From Sphingopyxis macrogoltabida (GTDB lineage Bacteria > Pseudomonadota > Alphaproteobacteria > Sphingomonadales > Sphingomonadaceae), in assembly GCA_003241685.1 (NCBI GenBank), contig QFPJ01000002.1:113342-177341 (forward strand): 64,000 nt of DNA, in the 5' to 3' direction. The first letter of the stretch is position 1, and each line of letters begins with the position of its first letter. The notes below the pieces were generated by a model, which was given only the letters and a program-made list of their open reading frames with translations, was not told the origin of the DNA and did no database searches. This document shows, piece after piece, positions 43,322-51,912 of the stretch. The translations under genes and the position numbers were made by a program.

Positions 43322-44122
43322 ATGACCTACAGCACGATCCGCATCGAGAAGCGCGGACCGGTCGACTGGCTGACGCTCGACCGCCCGGAGGCGCTCAACG
43401 CGATTTCGATCGCCATGGTGCGCGAACTCAACGACTATTTCGCGCGGCTGCACCAGGACGCGTCGGTACGGGTCGTCGTGCTGCGCGGTGCCGGCCGCGC
43501 TTTCTGCGCCGGGCTGGACATCAGGGAACAGGGCAGTGGCGACCTGCCGCAAGACCCGTTCGGCGGGGGCTTTGGCTTTCAGGGCTATCTGGCGGACATC
43601 TTCGTCAAGATGCGCCGCTGTCCGCAACCGATCATCAGCCTGATCCATGGCGCCGCATGCGGGGGCGGGTTCGCCTTTGCGCTGGCGTCCGACATCCGCA
43701 TCGCGAGCGAAAGCGCCAAGATGAACGCCGCTTTCATCCGTATCGGCCTTTCGTCGTGCGACGTCGGGGTCAGCTATCTCCTCCCGCGTCTCGTCGGAAC
43801 CTCGCTTGCGTCCGAACTGATGCTGACCGGACGCTTCATCCACGCGCCGCGCGCGCTCGCCACCGGGCTGGTGTCCGAAGTGGTGCCCGACGGGCAGCTT
43901 GAACAGGCAGCCGCACCCTATGTCGAGGAGATGCTGCGCGCTTCGCCAATGGGGCTGCGCATGACCAAGGAAGGGCTGAACCTCGCGGTCGACGCGGGCA
44001 GCATCGAGGCTGCGATCGCGATCGAGAACCGGAACCAGACGCTGGCGGCGAAAAGTCCGAATTTCGCCGAGGGCATGCGGGCGTTCTTCGAGCAGCGCTC
44101 TCCGGCGTATATCGCCGACTAA
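43322..44122 (+). CDS. Enoyl-CoA hydratase
   Basis: Crotonase-family protein of 266 residues. The oxyanion-hole segments GRAFCAGLDIREQGSG and HGAACGGGFAFALASD are clear. It would hydrate the product of the adjacent acyl-CoA dehydrogenase. ATG at 43322 is chosen; a GTG at 43310, overlapping the dehydrogenase stop, is in frame four codons upstream and could be used by coupling. It shows limited likeness to the block A homologue. Confidence 0.92.
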   Translation: MTYSTIRIEKRGPVDWLTLDRPEALNAISIAMVRELNDYFARLHQDASVRVVVLRGAGRAFCAGLDIREQGSGDLPQDPFGGGFGFQGYLADIFVKMRRCPQPIISLIHGAACGGGFAFALASDIRIASESAKMNAAFIRIGLSSCDVGVSYLLPRLVGTSLASELMLTGRFIHAPRALATGLVSEVVPDGQLEQAAAPYVEEMLRASPMGLRMTKEGLNLAVDAGSIEAAIAIENRNQTLAAKSPNFAEGMRAFFEQRSPAYIAD

Positions 44123-44155
44123 TTTCTTCTTTTCTCCAGCACGATCAGGCCCGCC

Positions 44156-44683
44156 ATGCCATCCTCAACACGCTATCCCCATATCTTCACCCCACTCGAC
44201 GTCGGGCGTAACCGGATCAAGAACCGGATCATCATGGGCTCGATGCACACCGGGCTCGAAGATATTCCGGATGGCGGACGGCGGCTCGCCGCCTATTTTG
44301 TCGAGCGCGTCCGCGGCGGGGTAGGAATGATCATCACGGGCGGCATCGCGCCGCATGTTTCGGCGGGCCCCGGCGCCATCCTCGCGCATTGGTCGGACGT
44401 TCCCATGCATCGCCATGTGCCCAAGCCATTGGATGCGCGGGGGATCGAGGAACAGATAGCGGCCTTCGCGCAATGCGCGATGCTTGCGGAGGCCGCGGGC
44501 TACGACGGGGTCGAAGTGATCGGCTCGGCGGGCTATCTTATTTCGACATTTCTGGTCGAAAAGACCAACCGGCGGACGGACGATTGGGGCGGCACCTGGG
44601 CCAACCGAGGGCCGCCCGGGCGGCTTTCTGGGCGGCGATGTCGAAGTTATGGCCCGAACATCGGGTGCCGACGAACTGCGTAA
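44156..44683 (+). pseudogene. Broken 2,4-dienoyl-CoA reductase-like gene (fadH remnant)
   Basis: The N-terminus (FTPLDVGRNRIKNRIIMGSM) matches the FMN-binding barrel of old-yellow-enzyme-type 2,4-dienoyl-CoA reductases, normally about 670 residues. Two defects are visible. Between DVPMHRHV and LDARGIEEQIAAF some 40 residues are missing, including the conserved HAGRY substrate segment. After DDWGGTWANR (near 44608) likeness stops and a short unrelated tail follows to the stop. The remaining barrel and the whole FAD/NADPH part are absent. It ends the block B plus-strand operon and was probably its reductase. Confidence 0.85.
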
Positions 44684-44907
44684 TCTCGAACGATTGTCGG
44701 CGGCGCGAATATTGAAATCTGGACGAAAAAGCCGGCATCGGCGGCAAGTGAGTATCGATCAGCACGCTGTGGCGCAAGCAGGGTCAGCCAACTCTTCTCG
44801 AATTACGGACCGTTGAAATTTCAGTATAGTTTGTCAGTCGCTCCACCAAAAGGGTTTGCGTATGGAAATTTGGTAGGCTGATCGGGAGCGCGCGCAAATG
44901 ATCGTCC
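44610..44907. other. Sequence of unknown origin after the fadH break
   Basis: From the loss of homology near 44609 to the end of the ligase gene at 44908 I see no convincing gene. Short frames exist on both strands without recognisable domains. The sharp change from fadH suggests a deletion or insertion junction at about 44608. Confidence 0.4.
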
Positions 44908-46440
44908 TTATGAAGGCTGGCCAACGATGTATTTGTCGCGAAGGTCACGCTTAAGCACTTTCCCAATTGCATTGCGAGGAAGCTCCGTGACCCAGACCAA
45001 ATCCGAAAGGCGCTGTGTTTTTCCCACGCGTTCGGCAAACCAGTCTCTGACCGTTTCGCGGTCCGGGTTCGCACCGGGTTGCGGCACCGCAAAGACGACA
45101 GGCGTTTCACCCCACTCCGCCGATGGAACGCCCACTACGGCGACATCCGACAAGCCGGGATGCTGGCGGAGAATCGCCTCGAGATCGGACGGGAAGATGT
45201 TGAACCCTCCCGAAATGATCATATCCTTCTTCCGGTCGAGGAGGATCAAGAATCCGTCCTCGTCGAATTTGCCGATGTCGCCCGTGCGGATGTAACGTAT
45301 TCCCTTGTCGTCGTACCATTCCGCCTCGCGGGTGAGCAGAGGCTGATTGTGATAACAGGACATCATGGCCGGCGACCGCCCCACGATCTCGCCCACTCCT
45401 CCACCGAGGACCTCATCGCCGGCGTCGTCGACAATGCGGACGAAATGTCCTTCGACCGGCCGGCCGACCGTATGGAGCTTATCGGGATATAGATGAGCGG
45501 CGAGGGTCATGCTCGCGCCGCCTTCGGTCATGCCATAGATTTCGACGAGACCTCCAGGCCACCGCCTCAACACCTCTGCCTTGAGATCAGCGGCAAAGGG
45601 CGCCGATGTGCATGTCTTCATCTGGAACGACGACAGATCATAGTTGTTGAATTCCGGCAGACCGAGCAGCCGCCGGTACTGTACCGGCACCAACATGGCG
45701 TGCGTTACGCGCCACCGCTCTGCCAATTCGAGAAACATCTTTGCGTCGAATTTGGGCAGGAGCACCAGCGTGCCGCCGAACGCCAAGGTCGGAATGACGC
45801 TGACCAATGTTGTATTGGAATAGAGGGGCGTTGATACCAGCGTAATGGAATCCGCCGAATATCCTGCCACCCGGCCCCGCTGGACGTGGTGCCAGCGCAT
45901 GGCATGGCTTTGAACAATTCCCTTGGGTGTACCTGTCGTGCCCGAGGAATAGATGATGTTAAACGCATGATCGGGATCGACATCGACCGGCTCGGGCCGC
46001 GTACCGAGGGGCGGCAGCCATTGATCGAATTTCGATTCTTCAAGGTTTATGAAGCCGCCAAATGCCGCTACCGATGCCGCGTTGTTCTGATCGGCGAAAA
46101 GGACGCTAGGCGCTGCATCGGACAGCATTGCGAGCTTCGCCTCCGAGGTCGCTGACGGCGCGATCGGAACCGAAATCGCCCCGAGGCGGAGGGCTGCAAG
46201 GGTGGCCACCAGATATTCGGCCGACATATCCGCAACAATTGCCACGCGATCGCCATGGCAGACGCCTGCGGCGGACAGCGCGGCGGCGGCGCGATCAACA
46301 TCGCCATCGAGGCGACGGTAATCGATGACGCGCTCGCCATCGATAATGGCGGGATGATCCGGCCGGTCCGCAGCGCAAAGCCGGAGGAGGTTGGTCAACG
46401 TATCGAATGCGCTGTCGAGGCTGCGGGAGTGTCGGGTCAT
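44908..46440 (-). CDS. AMP-dependent acyl-CoA synthetase/ligase (second of tandem pair)
   Basis: ANL-superfamily ligase of 510 residues activating a carboxylate to its CoA ester. Motifs are the P-loop YSSGTTGTPKGIV, the A5 motif YGMTEGG, A7 YIRTGDIGKFDEDGFL, the hinge DRKKDMIISGG, and the C-terminal lysine in PRNAIGKVLKRDL. The start ATG at 46440 overlaps the stop of the upstream ligase (ATGA). The two ligases share the fold but differ in the substrate-pocket region, so they may handle different acids or successive intermediates. Confidence 0.93.
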   Translation of the reverse strand: MTRHSRSLDSAFDTLTNLLRLCAADRPDHPAIIDGERVIDYRRLDGDVDRAAAALSAAGVCHGDRVAIVADMSAEYLVATLAALRLGAISVPIAPSATSEAKLAMLSDAAPSVLFADQNNAASVAAFGGFINLEESKFDQWLPPLGTRPEPVDVDPDHAFNIIYSSGTTGTPKGIVQSHAMRWHHVQRGRVAGYSADSITLVSTPLYSNTTLVSVIPTLAFGGTLVLLPKFDAKMFLELAERWRVTHAMLVPVQYRRLLGLPEFNNYDLSSFQMKTCTSAPFAADLKAEVLRRWPGGLVEIYGMTEGGASMTLAAHLYPDKLHTVGRPVEGHFVRIVDDAGDEVLGGGVGEIVGRSPAMMSCYHNQPLLTREAEWYDDKGIRYIRTGDIGKFDEDGFLILLDRKKDMIISGGFNIFPSDLEAILRQHPGLSDVAVVGVPSAEWGETPVVFAVPQPGANPDRETVRDWFAERVGKTQRLSDLVWVTELPRNAIGKVLKRDLRDKYIVGQPS

Positions 46441-48179
46441 TCTGGCACCATCCGGATTTGCGCCAGTTGCTCCTGAACGCAATTCTTCAGAATCTTGCCG
46501 TTGGCGTTGCGCGGCAAAGGATCGTCGCAAAACAGGATGCGCACCGGCACCTTGAACGCCGCGAGGCGTTCGCGAACCCATTGTTGCAGTTCGCTTTCCG
46601 ACGGCCGGAAGCCGGCGGCGCATTGAACGATGGCGGCGGGCTCTTCGCCCAGGATGCGGTGAGGAATGCCGACCACGGCGGCGTCGAGAACAGCAGGATG
46701 ATCATAGAGCGCCGATTCGACCTCGATCGAATAGATATTTTCGCCGCCGCGGATGACGATGTCCTTGATACGATCGACGATGAAGCAGAATCCTTCTTCA
46801 TCGAGCCTCGCCAGATCGCCGGTGCGGACCCAGCCATCGGCAAACGTCGCAGCGGTCGCTTCGGGACTGTTCCAATAGCCGCGCACGATTTGCGGACCAT
46901 AAGCGTAAAGTTCGCCAACTTCGCCCACGGGCAATTCCTCGCCCGTCGCCGGGTCCACCACCTTGAGCGCGCAAAGGGGAAGCGCCGGACCGCAGCTTCC
47001 GGGCCGGTTCAGATAATCTTCGGCCATATGGTGGGTGAACGTGGCCGAGGTTTCGGTCATCCCCCACCCCGTCGCCGGAAAGGCATCAAGATCGGAGGAA
47101 ATGCGGCGGACCAATTCGGGCGCGGCAAAAGCGCCGCCATAGGTGACGATTTCGAGCGACGAGAGATCGTGCCCGCCGCGATCCGCCTCGACGAGCTGCC
47201 ACGCCAGCGCCGGCACGCCGCCCGCGGTCGTTATCCGCTCGCGTTCGATCAGGCCGAGCGCCTGCCGCGTGTCCCATTTGGGCAGCAGCACCAGCTTGTT
47301 ACCATTGAGCATCCCAGAGATCATCGTCGAATGGCATCCGGTGACGTGAAAGAAGGGAATGGCAAGGAGGATCGTCTTGGGCGTGCCGGGCAGCGGATTG
47401 AGCCCGCGGCGCAGGAAAGAGCGATGCTGGCTGAACGCATTGGAAAGCGAACAGGTCAGCATATTGCGATGGCTGCCCACCGCCCCCTTGGGCCGGCCGG
47501 TCGTGCCGCTGGTATAGAAAATCGACAGATCGGATTCGGGTGCGATGGCGACCGCCGGCAAATTCTGATCGGGCAGACTGGCATAGTCGGTGACGGCGCC
47601 GATAATCGATTCAAGCGAAACCGCGGGTATCGGCATCGCGGCATCGGAAGGCCGCGCGACCCAGACATGCTCAAGCTGGGGAAGCTCGTCGAGATGCGGG
47701 CGGACGGCGCTCCACCTCGCCGCATCGGCGATCAGCAAACGTGCGCCCGAATCCTGGAGCCCGTAGGTCAGTTCGGGTCCGGTCCACCAGGCATTGAGCG
47801 GCACCGCGATTGCGCCGACCGCCGCGATTGCGAACAAGGCGACCGGCCATTCGGGCAGGTTGCGCATCGCGATGGCAACGCGGTCGCCCGGCCGAACCTG
47901 ATAGCTGAGGAGCGCCCGCGAGAGTGCGGCGACGGCGCGAAACCACATGTCATAGGTCACTCGTTCGTCCTGATGGACGATGAATTCCTTTTGGGCGTGG
48001 AGCTTGCGCGCCTGAAACGCCAGATCGGATAGCGTCGGCGGCTGGTTCCTCCAGGAAAGAATTTCACGGCCATCGACGACGACTGTGTGCAGTTCAAACC
48101 TGGCCCCCGGCGCGCACAGTTGCGCGGTGGCGCGTTCCAACGACATTGCGGGCCAGGGAGTCTTTTCGTCCGACGACAT
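46437..48179 (-). CDS. AMP-dependent acyl-CoA synthetase/ligase (first of tandem pair)
   Basis: ANL ligase of 580 residues. P-loop FYTSGTTGRPKGAVGSH, GWGMTETSATFTHH, WVRTGDLARLDEEGFC, DRIKDIVIRGGENIYSIEVE and the final PRNANGKILKN are in order. It has about 50 extra N-terminal residues compared with its downstream partner. ATG at 48179 is chosen; a TTG three codons upstream is also in frame. Member of the long minus-strand block C operon. Confidence 0.93.
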   Translation of the reverse strand: MSSDEKTPWPAMSLERATAQLCAPGARFELHTVVVDGREILSWRNQPPTLSDLAFQARKLHAQKEFIVHQDERVTYDMWFRAVAALSRALLSYQVRPGDRVAIAMRNLPEWPVALFAIAAVGAIAVPLNAWWTGPELTYGLQDSGARLLIADAARWSAVRPHLDELPQLEHVWVARPSDAAMPIPAVSLESIIGAVTDYASLPDQNLPAVAIAPESDLSIFYTSGTTGRPKGAVGSHRNMLTCSLSNAFSQHRSFLRRGLNPLPGTPKTILLAIPFFHVTGCHSTMISGMLNGNKLVLLPKWDTRQALGLIERERITTAGGVPALAWQLVEADRGGHDLSSLEIVTYGGAFAAPELVRRISSDLDAFPATGWGMTETSATFTHHMAEDYLNRPGSCGPALPLCALKVVDPATGEELPVGEVGELYAYGPQIVRGYWNSPEATAATFADGWVRTGDLARLDEEGFCFIVDRIKDIVIRGGENIYSIEVESALYDHPAVLDAAVVGIPHRILGEEPAAIVQCAAGFRPSESELQQWVRERLAAFKVPVRILFCDDPLPRNANGKILKNCVQEQLAQIRMVPE

Positions 48180-48297
48180 TTTCTTCAACCCATCCCATCC
48201 CGGTTAAGGCCAAGCCAGCGCGTTAGCGAGCAAGGATTGGCGAGCGGCGCCGATATGTCGTCGACACGCTTGGTTCGCAGCGGCATCGCATATCGCC

Positions 48298-48738
48298 CTA
48301 GACGGTCACGCGGGCGAGGATGTCGTGGAAATCGCCGACCCGCGGATCGCGCGACGCGCGGTCGCCGAAAGCTTCTACCCGGCCCGAAGCGCGCAGGTCG
48401 GCGGCCATCGCCTGCAGGGTTTGCTGACGCGCGGCGTCGCCCCGGGTGTCGAAGCGGCCCAGCGGCAATATGTCGTCATAGTCGGCGATAAAGCGGTAAT
48501 CGACGTCTCGGCGTTCGCTGTTGCCGAAGGTCACTTCGCCATCGCGAACGATACAATGCCAGGCGATCGGTGCGCCGTCAGGCGACAAGGCGGCGGGAGG
48601 ATTGGTGAAGACCTCGCAAATCGACCAGGCGATGTCGGGCGCCTCGGTTCGGAATCGGCGCACCCGCTCCACGATCAGACCGTGCAGGAAAGCCATCCAT
48701 CCCGGACTGCCAAAGTCATATTTCATAGCCATCCCCAT
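48298..48738 (-). CDS. Small SCP2-like (sterol carrier type) protein
   Basis: A 146-residue soluble protein. The pattern AWSICEVFTNPPAALSPDG, then AWHCIVRDGEVTFG and a C-terminal helical part resembles small SCP2-like proteins found near CoA ligases in catabolic clusters, thought to bind hydrophobic acyl-CoA compounds. The start may be 48738 or the Met four codons later (MKYDFG). It lies between the first ligase and the FAH-type gene on the same strand. Function is inferred. Confidence 0.6.
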   Translation of the reverse strand: MGMAMKYDFGSPGWMAFLHGLIVERVRRFRTEAPDIAWSICEVFTNPPAALSPDGAPIAWHCIVRDGEVTFGNSERRDVDYRFIADYDDILPLGRFDTRGDAARQQTLQAMAADLRASGRVEAFGDRASRDPRVGDFHDILARVTV

Positions 48739-48809
48739 CTTTCCGGCCTTCCGAATGGGTACGGAAGGCCGGTCATAGTCGCACTATCTGTTGGTGGCCG
48801 GATCGCGGG

Positions 48810-49766
48810 CTAGACCGACGCGTCGGTCGGATTGAGCACCGTATCCGGCCGGTGGCGCTTCACCGCGGCATGATGGGTTGAATCTTCCCCCATATAGACG
48901 CCGCGTTCCCATTCGCGCTTCAGCGGATCTTCGACGGTCAGGCTCATTTCGCCGATGCCGTGGATCTTGATCCGCACCGTTTCGCCGTTCTGCAGAAAGC
49001 CGAGGCCTTCGTGGTTGGTGCCGCACGCCACGACATCACCCGAATTCATCGTCATGATCCGGGTCAGGAATTCGACGATCTCAGGTACCCGATGCTCCAT
49101 GTCATCGGTGTTATAGTTGTGACGCAGTTGCCCGTCGTTCCAGAACTGGACGTGCAGATCATTGGGATCGGCAATTTCGTCGGCGGTCACGATGCACGGC
49201 CCCAGCGGGGCAAATGTATCGAAGGACTTGCCGAGAAAACTCGGAAAACGCCATGTCATCCGGCCCGCGCCGCGGGCGGTGACGTCGATGTAGCAGGTGT
49301 AGCCAAAGATCGCATCGCGCCAGTTGGCGCTCGACACATCCTTTGACGGCCCCTTGAACACCAGTGCGAGTTCGGCCTCGTGCATGAACGCCCATGGCTC
49401 TTCATAGGACGGGAGCCGGATCGTATCGCCGGGCCCGACGACGGCATCGGGATTTTTGAGGAACATGTTCAGTTCGCGTGCCTCGCGTTGGGCATGCTCC
49501 CAATAATTTGCGATGCAACACAGGATCTTGCCGGGCCGGGGGAGCGGCGGCGCCAGCCGAACGCTGTCGATCGCGATCACGTCCCCCTTGCTTTCCAACT
49601 CGCCGAGCGCAGGACGCAGCTTGTCGAAATCGGAAATGATCCCTTGCATGGTCAATTGCGGCGTATATTCGACTTTGACCGCCGAACTGATGTCGACAAC
49701 GCCGTCATTCACCAGAAGACCTGGGCGGATGGAGCCGCTATCCTGAGAAAAAAGAACAAGCTTCAT
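48810..49766 (-). CDS. Fumarylacetoacetate hydrolase family protein
   Basis: FAH-superfamily protein of 318 residues. Metal-binding acidic residues are in MHEAELALVFKG, and the core has TARGAGRMTWRFPSFLGKSF followed by DTFAPLGPCIVTADEI, with a C-terminal GDVVACGTNHEGLG. Such enzymes cleave C-C bonds of ring-fission products or decarboxylate beta-keto acids. GGGAAG precedes the ATG. Together with the separate fahA-like gene at 51913, it gives block C two different FAH-type hydrolases. Confidence 0.92.
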   Translation of the reverse strand: MKLVLFSQDSGSIRPGLLVNDGVVDISSAVKVEYTPQLTMQGIISDFDKLRPALGELESKGDVIAIDSVRLAPPLPRPGKILCCIANYWEHAQREARELNMFLKNPDAVVGPGDTIRLPSYEEPWAFMHEAELALVFKGPSKDVSSANWRDAIFGYTCYIDVTARGAGRMTWRFPSFLGKSFDTFAPLGPCIVTADEIADPNDLHVQFWNDGQLRHNYNTDDMEHRVPEIVEFLTRIMTMNSGDVVACGTNHEGLGFLQNGETVRIKIHGIGEMSLTVEDPLKREWERGVYMGEDSTHHAAVKRHRPDTVLNPTDASV

Positions 49767-49829
49767 TTCGAACTTCCCATTTTTGAACTATATTAAGAAA
49801 TATGAAGCCGGTGATCGCCGCCTATTGCG

Positions 49830-50447
49830 TCACCGTATTTCGCAAGCCTGATCGAACGCGAGCCGCGGATTGCGCGGCCAGAGTTTATCCTTGTCGCCCC
49901 GACCGATATTGATCAGAAAGTCCGCCTGATACCGGCCATCGGGGAAAAACTCCGCATTGACCATCTGGGCGTCGAATCCAGACATCGGACCGCAATCGAA
50001 ACCAAGCGCACGCGCCGCAAGGATGAAATATCCGCCCTGCAACGTCGTATTTCTGACCATCGTGTCGGCTGCCAGCGCCGGATTATCCGCGAACATCGGC
50101 CGAAGGTCACGCGCGGGAAAAAGGTCTTTCATATTGTCGAAAAACTGCGTGTCCCTCGCGACGATCACGCAGCAAGGCGCGCTTCTCACCTTGTCGACGT
50201 TGAGCGGCGAAACGCAGGCGACCAGCCGCTCTTTCTCGGCATCCGACTGGAGGAAGATGAAGCGGGCGGGATTGCAGTTCGACGAGGTCGGGCCCCACCG
50301 CGCGCTGTCGTAGATGGACTGCATATCTTCCCGGGACAAACCAGTCGCTTCGAAGGCCGAATAGGTGCGTGCCGTGTGAAATAACTGGTCGAGCGCGGAC
50401 TGATCAATCGCTGCGACGTCCGGTTGAATTGCGTTTTGGGTATTCAT
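49830..50447 (-). CDS. Nitroreductase family protein, RutE/HadB-like
   Basis: FMN-dependent reductase-fold protein of 205 residues. ARWGPTSSNCNPARFIFL and GGYFILAARALGFDCGPMSG match the malonic-semialdehyde reductase (RutE) branch. FMN-binding Arg is in the ARTYSAF segment. It lies between MFS and FAH genes in the same orientation. In an aromatic pathway it may remove a semialdehyde or reduce a quinone-like or unsaturated intermediate; the exact substrate is not shown by sequence. Confidence 0.87.
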   Translation of the reverse strand: MNTQNAIQPDVAAIDQSALDQLFHTARTYSAFEATGLSREDMQSIYDSARWGPTSSNCNPARFIFLQSDAEKERLVACVSPLNVDKVRSAPCCVIVARDTQFFDNMKDLFPARDLRPMFADNPALAADTMVRNTTLQGGYFILAARALGFDCGPMSGFDAQMVNAEFFPDGRYQADFLINIGRGDKDKLWPRNPRLAFDQACEIR

Positions 50448-50504
50448 AGAATCTCTTTCTCAAAAGCTCTGTTTTGTATTTTGCACAGTTCCATTTTTTC
50501 ATTT

Positions 50505-51821
50505 TCATTCGTTATTGTTTATATCATTTGAAAGATGATTTGACGCCCGAACGAACAAAATACAGGCTACGATTGTCATGGTGAGCGTTATGCAGACCGC
50601 ATATCGCAATGAGCCGTCGCCAAAGCCGGCAGCTTTTAGCCCGTCGCTCAGTGCCCCGGTGATGAACGGCCCTAGGCCGGCACCTATGAGACTAGTAAAG
50701 ATCAGCATCACCGCGGAGGAGAAGGCCCGCATATCTGGTCGCGCCAGCGTTTGAACGCAGGCCTGCGCGGGCCCGATAAACGCGCTGAGCATCAGCACGT
50801 TCAGGAATCCGAAGGCGAGCGAAGCCGGCGTACCGGCCGATAGAAATTGCGCGAGACCGAGCGGCAGTGACGCGGCGGCGGCGAAGGCAGGAACAATTGC
50901 ATATCCCCTCGCGTCCTTCGCGGTCAGCCGGCCGGCAATGAGGCCGCCGAAAAAGGTCCCAAGACCACCGCCGAGCCCGAATATGACGGCGAGAGCCAGC
51001 CCGATCTGCTCGATCGGCATGTGGTGAACACGGCCGTAGAATGGCGCGCCCCAAGCCATGACGGTGGTCAGGACAAAAGTCTGCGCCGCCGCGCCCAAAA
51101 TCACCAGGCGGAAGGATGGGATGCGCCAGACGCTTAGGAACGCCTCCAGCGGCGGCGGGATTTCCCGCTTGGCTTTCGCGGCGTCGAACTGCCCGCGCGG
51201 TGGTTCCTTGATAAGTAAAAGCAGCGGCACCAGCACCAGACCGGCCAGGCCGACGTGGATGAATGCCGACCGCCAGCCAAGTTCGGATGTCAGCCAGCCG
51301 CCGGTCGCGCTCCCCAGCATCGTACCGATCGGCACGCCCATCGAGCAGATGGCGATGGCAAAAGCGCGCTTTTTCGAGCTGAAAAAGTCCGACAGCAGCG
51401 ACATGGTCGCCGGGGTGCAGGCGCTTTCGCCGATCGCCACCCCCATCCGGCAAATCAACAGGGTGAGGAATCCGGCCGCAACACCGCTCGCTGCGGTCAT
51501 CAGGCTCCACACAACCAGCGCCGAAATAATCACCCATTTGCGTGAAACGCGGTCGGTGACGCGCGACATCGGCAACGCGACAACGGTGTAGACGACCGAA
51601 AAGGCGAGGCCCGTCAGCGCGCCGAGTTGCACGTCCGACAGACCCAGTTCAGCCTTGATCGGCTCCTGCAATATCGACAGGAGTTTCCGGTCGAGATGGC
51701 TGAAAATGGCGACCATGAGCAGCGATCCCAGCGCGAAATGCGCCTCCCGAACGGTGGTCCCGCCCGGCGGTGATGTCGCATCGCCCGTCGCTTCCGCCTG
51801 TATCCCGCTCATTCGGATCAT
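50505..51821 (-). CDS. MFS transporter (block C)
   Basis: Twelve-helix carrier of 438 residues. The first helix region (FSHLDRKLLSILQEPIKAEL) followed by GLSDVQLGALTGLAFSVVY is nearly the same pattern as the block B carrier, so the two are paralogues. A candidate operator palindrome lies 33 bases upstream of the start. Probably imports the block C substrate across the inner membrane and heads the long minus-strand operon. Confidence 0.93.
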   Translation of the reverse strand: MIRMSGIQAEATGDATSPPGGTTVREAHFALGSLLMVAIFSHLDRKLLSILQEPIKAELGLSDVQLGALTGLAFSVVYTVVALPMSRVTDRVSRKWVIISALVVWSLMTAASGVAAGFLTLLICRMGVAIGESACTPATMSLLSDFFSSKKRAFAIAICSMGVPIGTMLGSATGGWLTSELGWRSAFIHVGLAGLVLVPLLLLIKEPPRGQFDAAKAKREIPPPLEAFLSVWRIPSFRLVILGAAAQTFVLTTVMAWGAPFYGRVHHMPIEQIGLALAVIFGLGGGLGTFFGGLIAGRLTAKDARGYAIVPAFAAAASLPLGLAQFLSAGTPASLAFGFLNVLMLSAFIGPAQACVQTLARPDMRAFSSAVMLIFTSLIGAGLGPFITGALSDGLKAAGFGDGSLRYAVCITLTMTIVACILFVRASNHLSNDINNNE

Positions 51822-51853
51822 CTCTCTCCAAAGGACTCGGCCGTCGGCCTTTA

Positions 51854-51869
51854 TTCTCTTATCAAGGAA
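51854..51869. promoter_or_regulatory. Block C operator copy, TTCTCTTATCAAGGAA
   Basis: Near-palindrome matching the TTCCYTGATCARGGAA pattern with three mismatches, followed by TTATTG just as at 62104. It is immediately upstream of the MFS gene. Confidence 0.65.
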
Positions 51870-51912
51870 TTATTGATTCATTGCCCGCTCGTCAAGGCAC
51901 GAATGTCCCGCG

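Noticed and set aside
49780..49805. GAACTATATTAAGAAA upstream of the FAH-type gene as a block B or C operator
   Set aside because: It fits neither consensus well enough and lies inside a likely operon.
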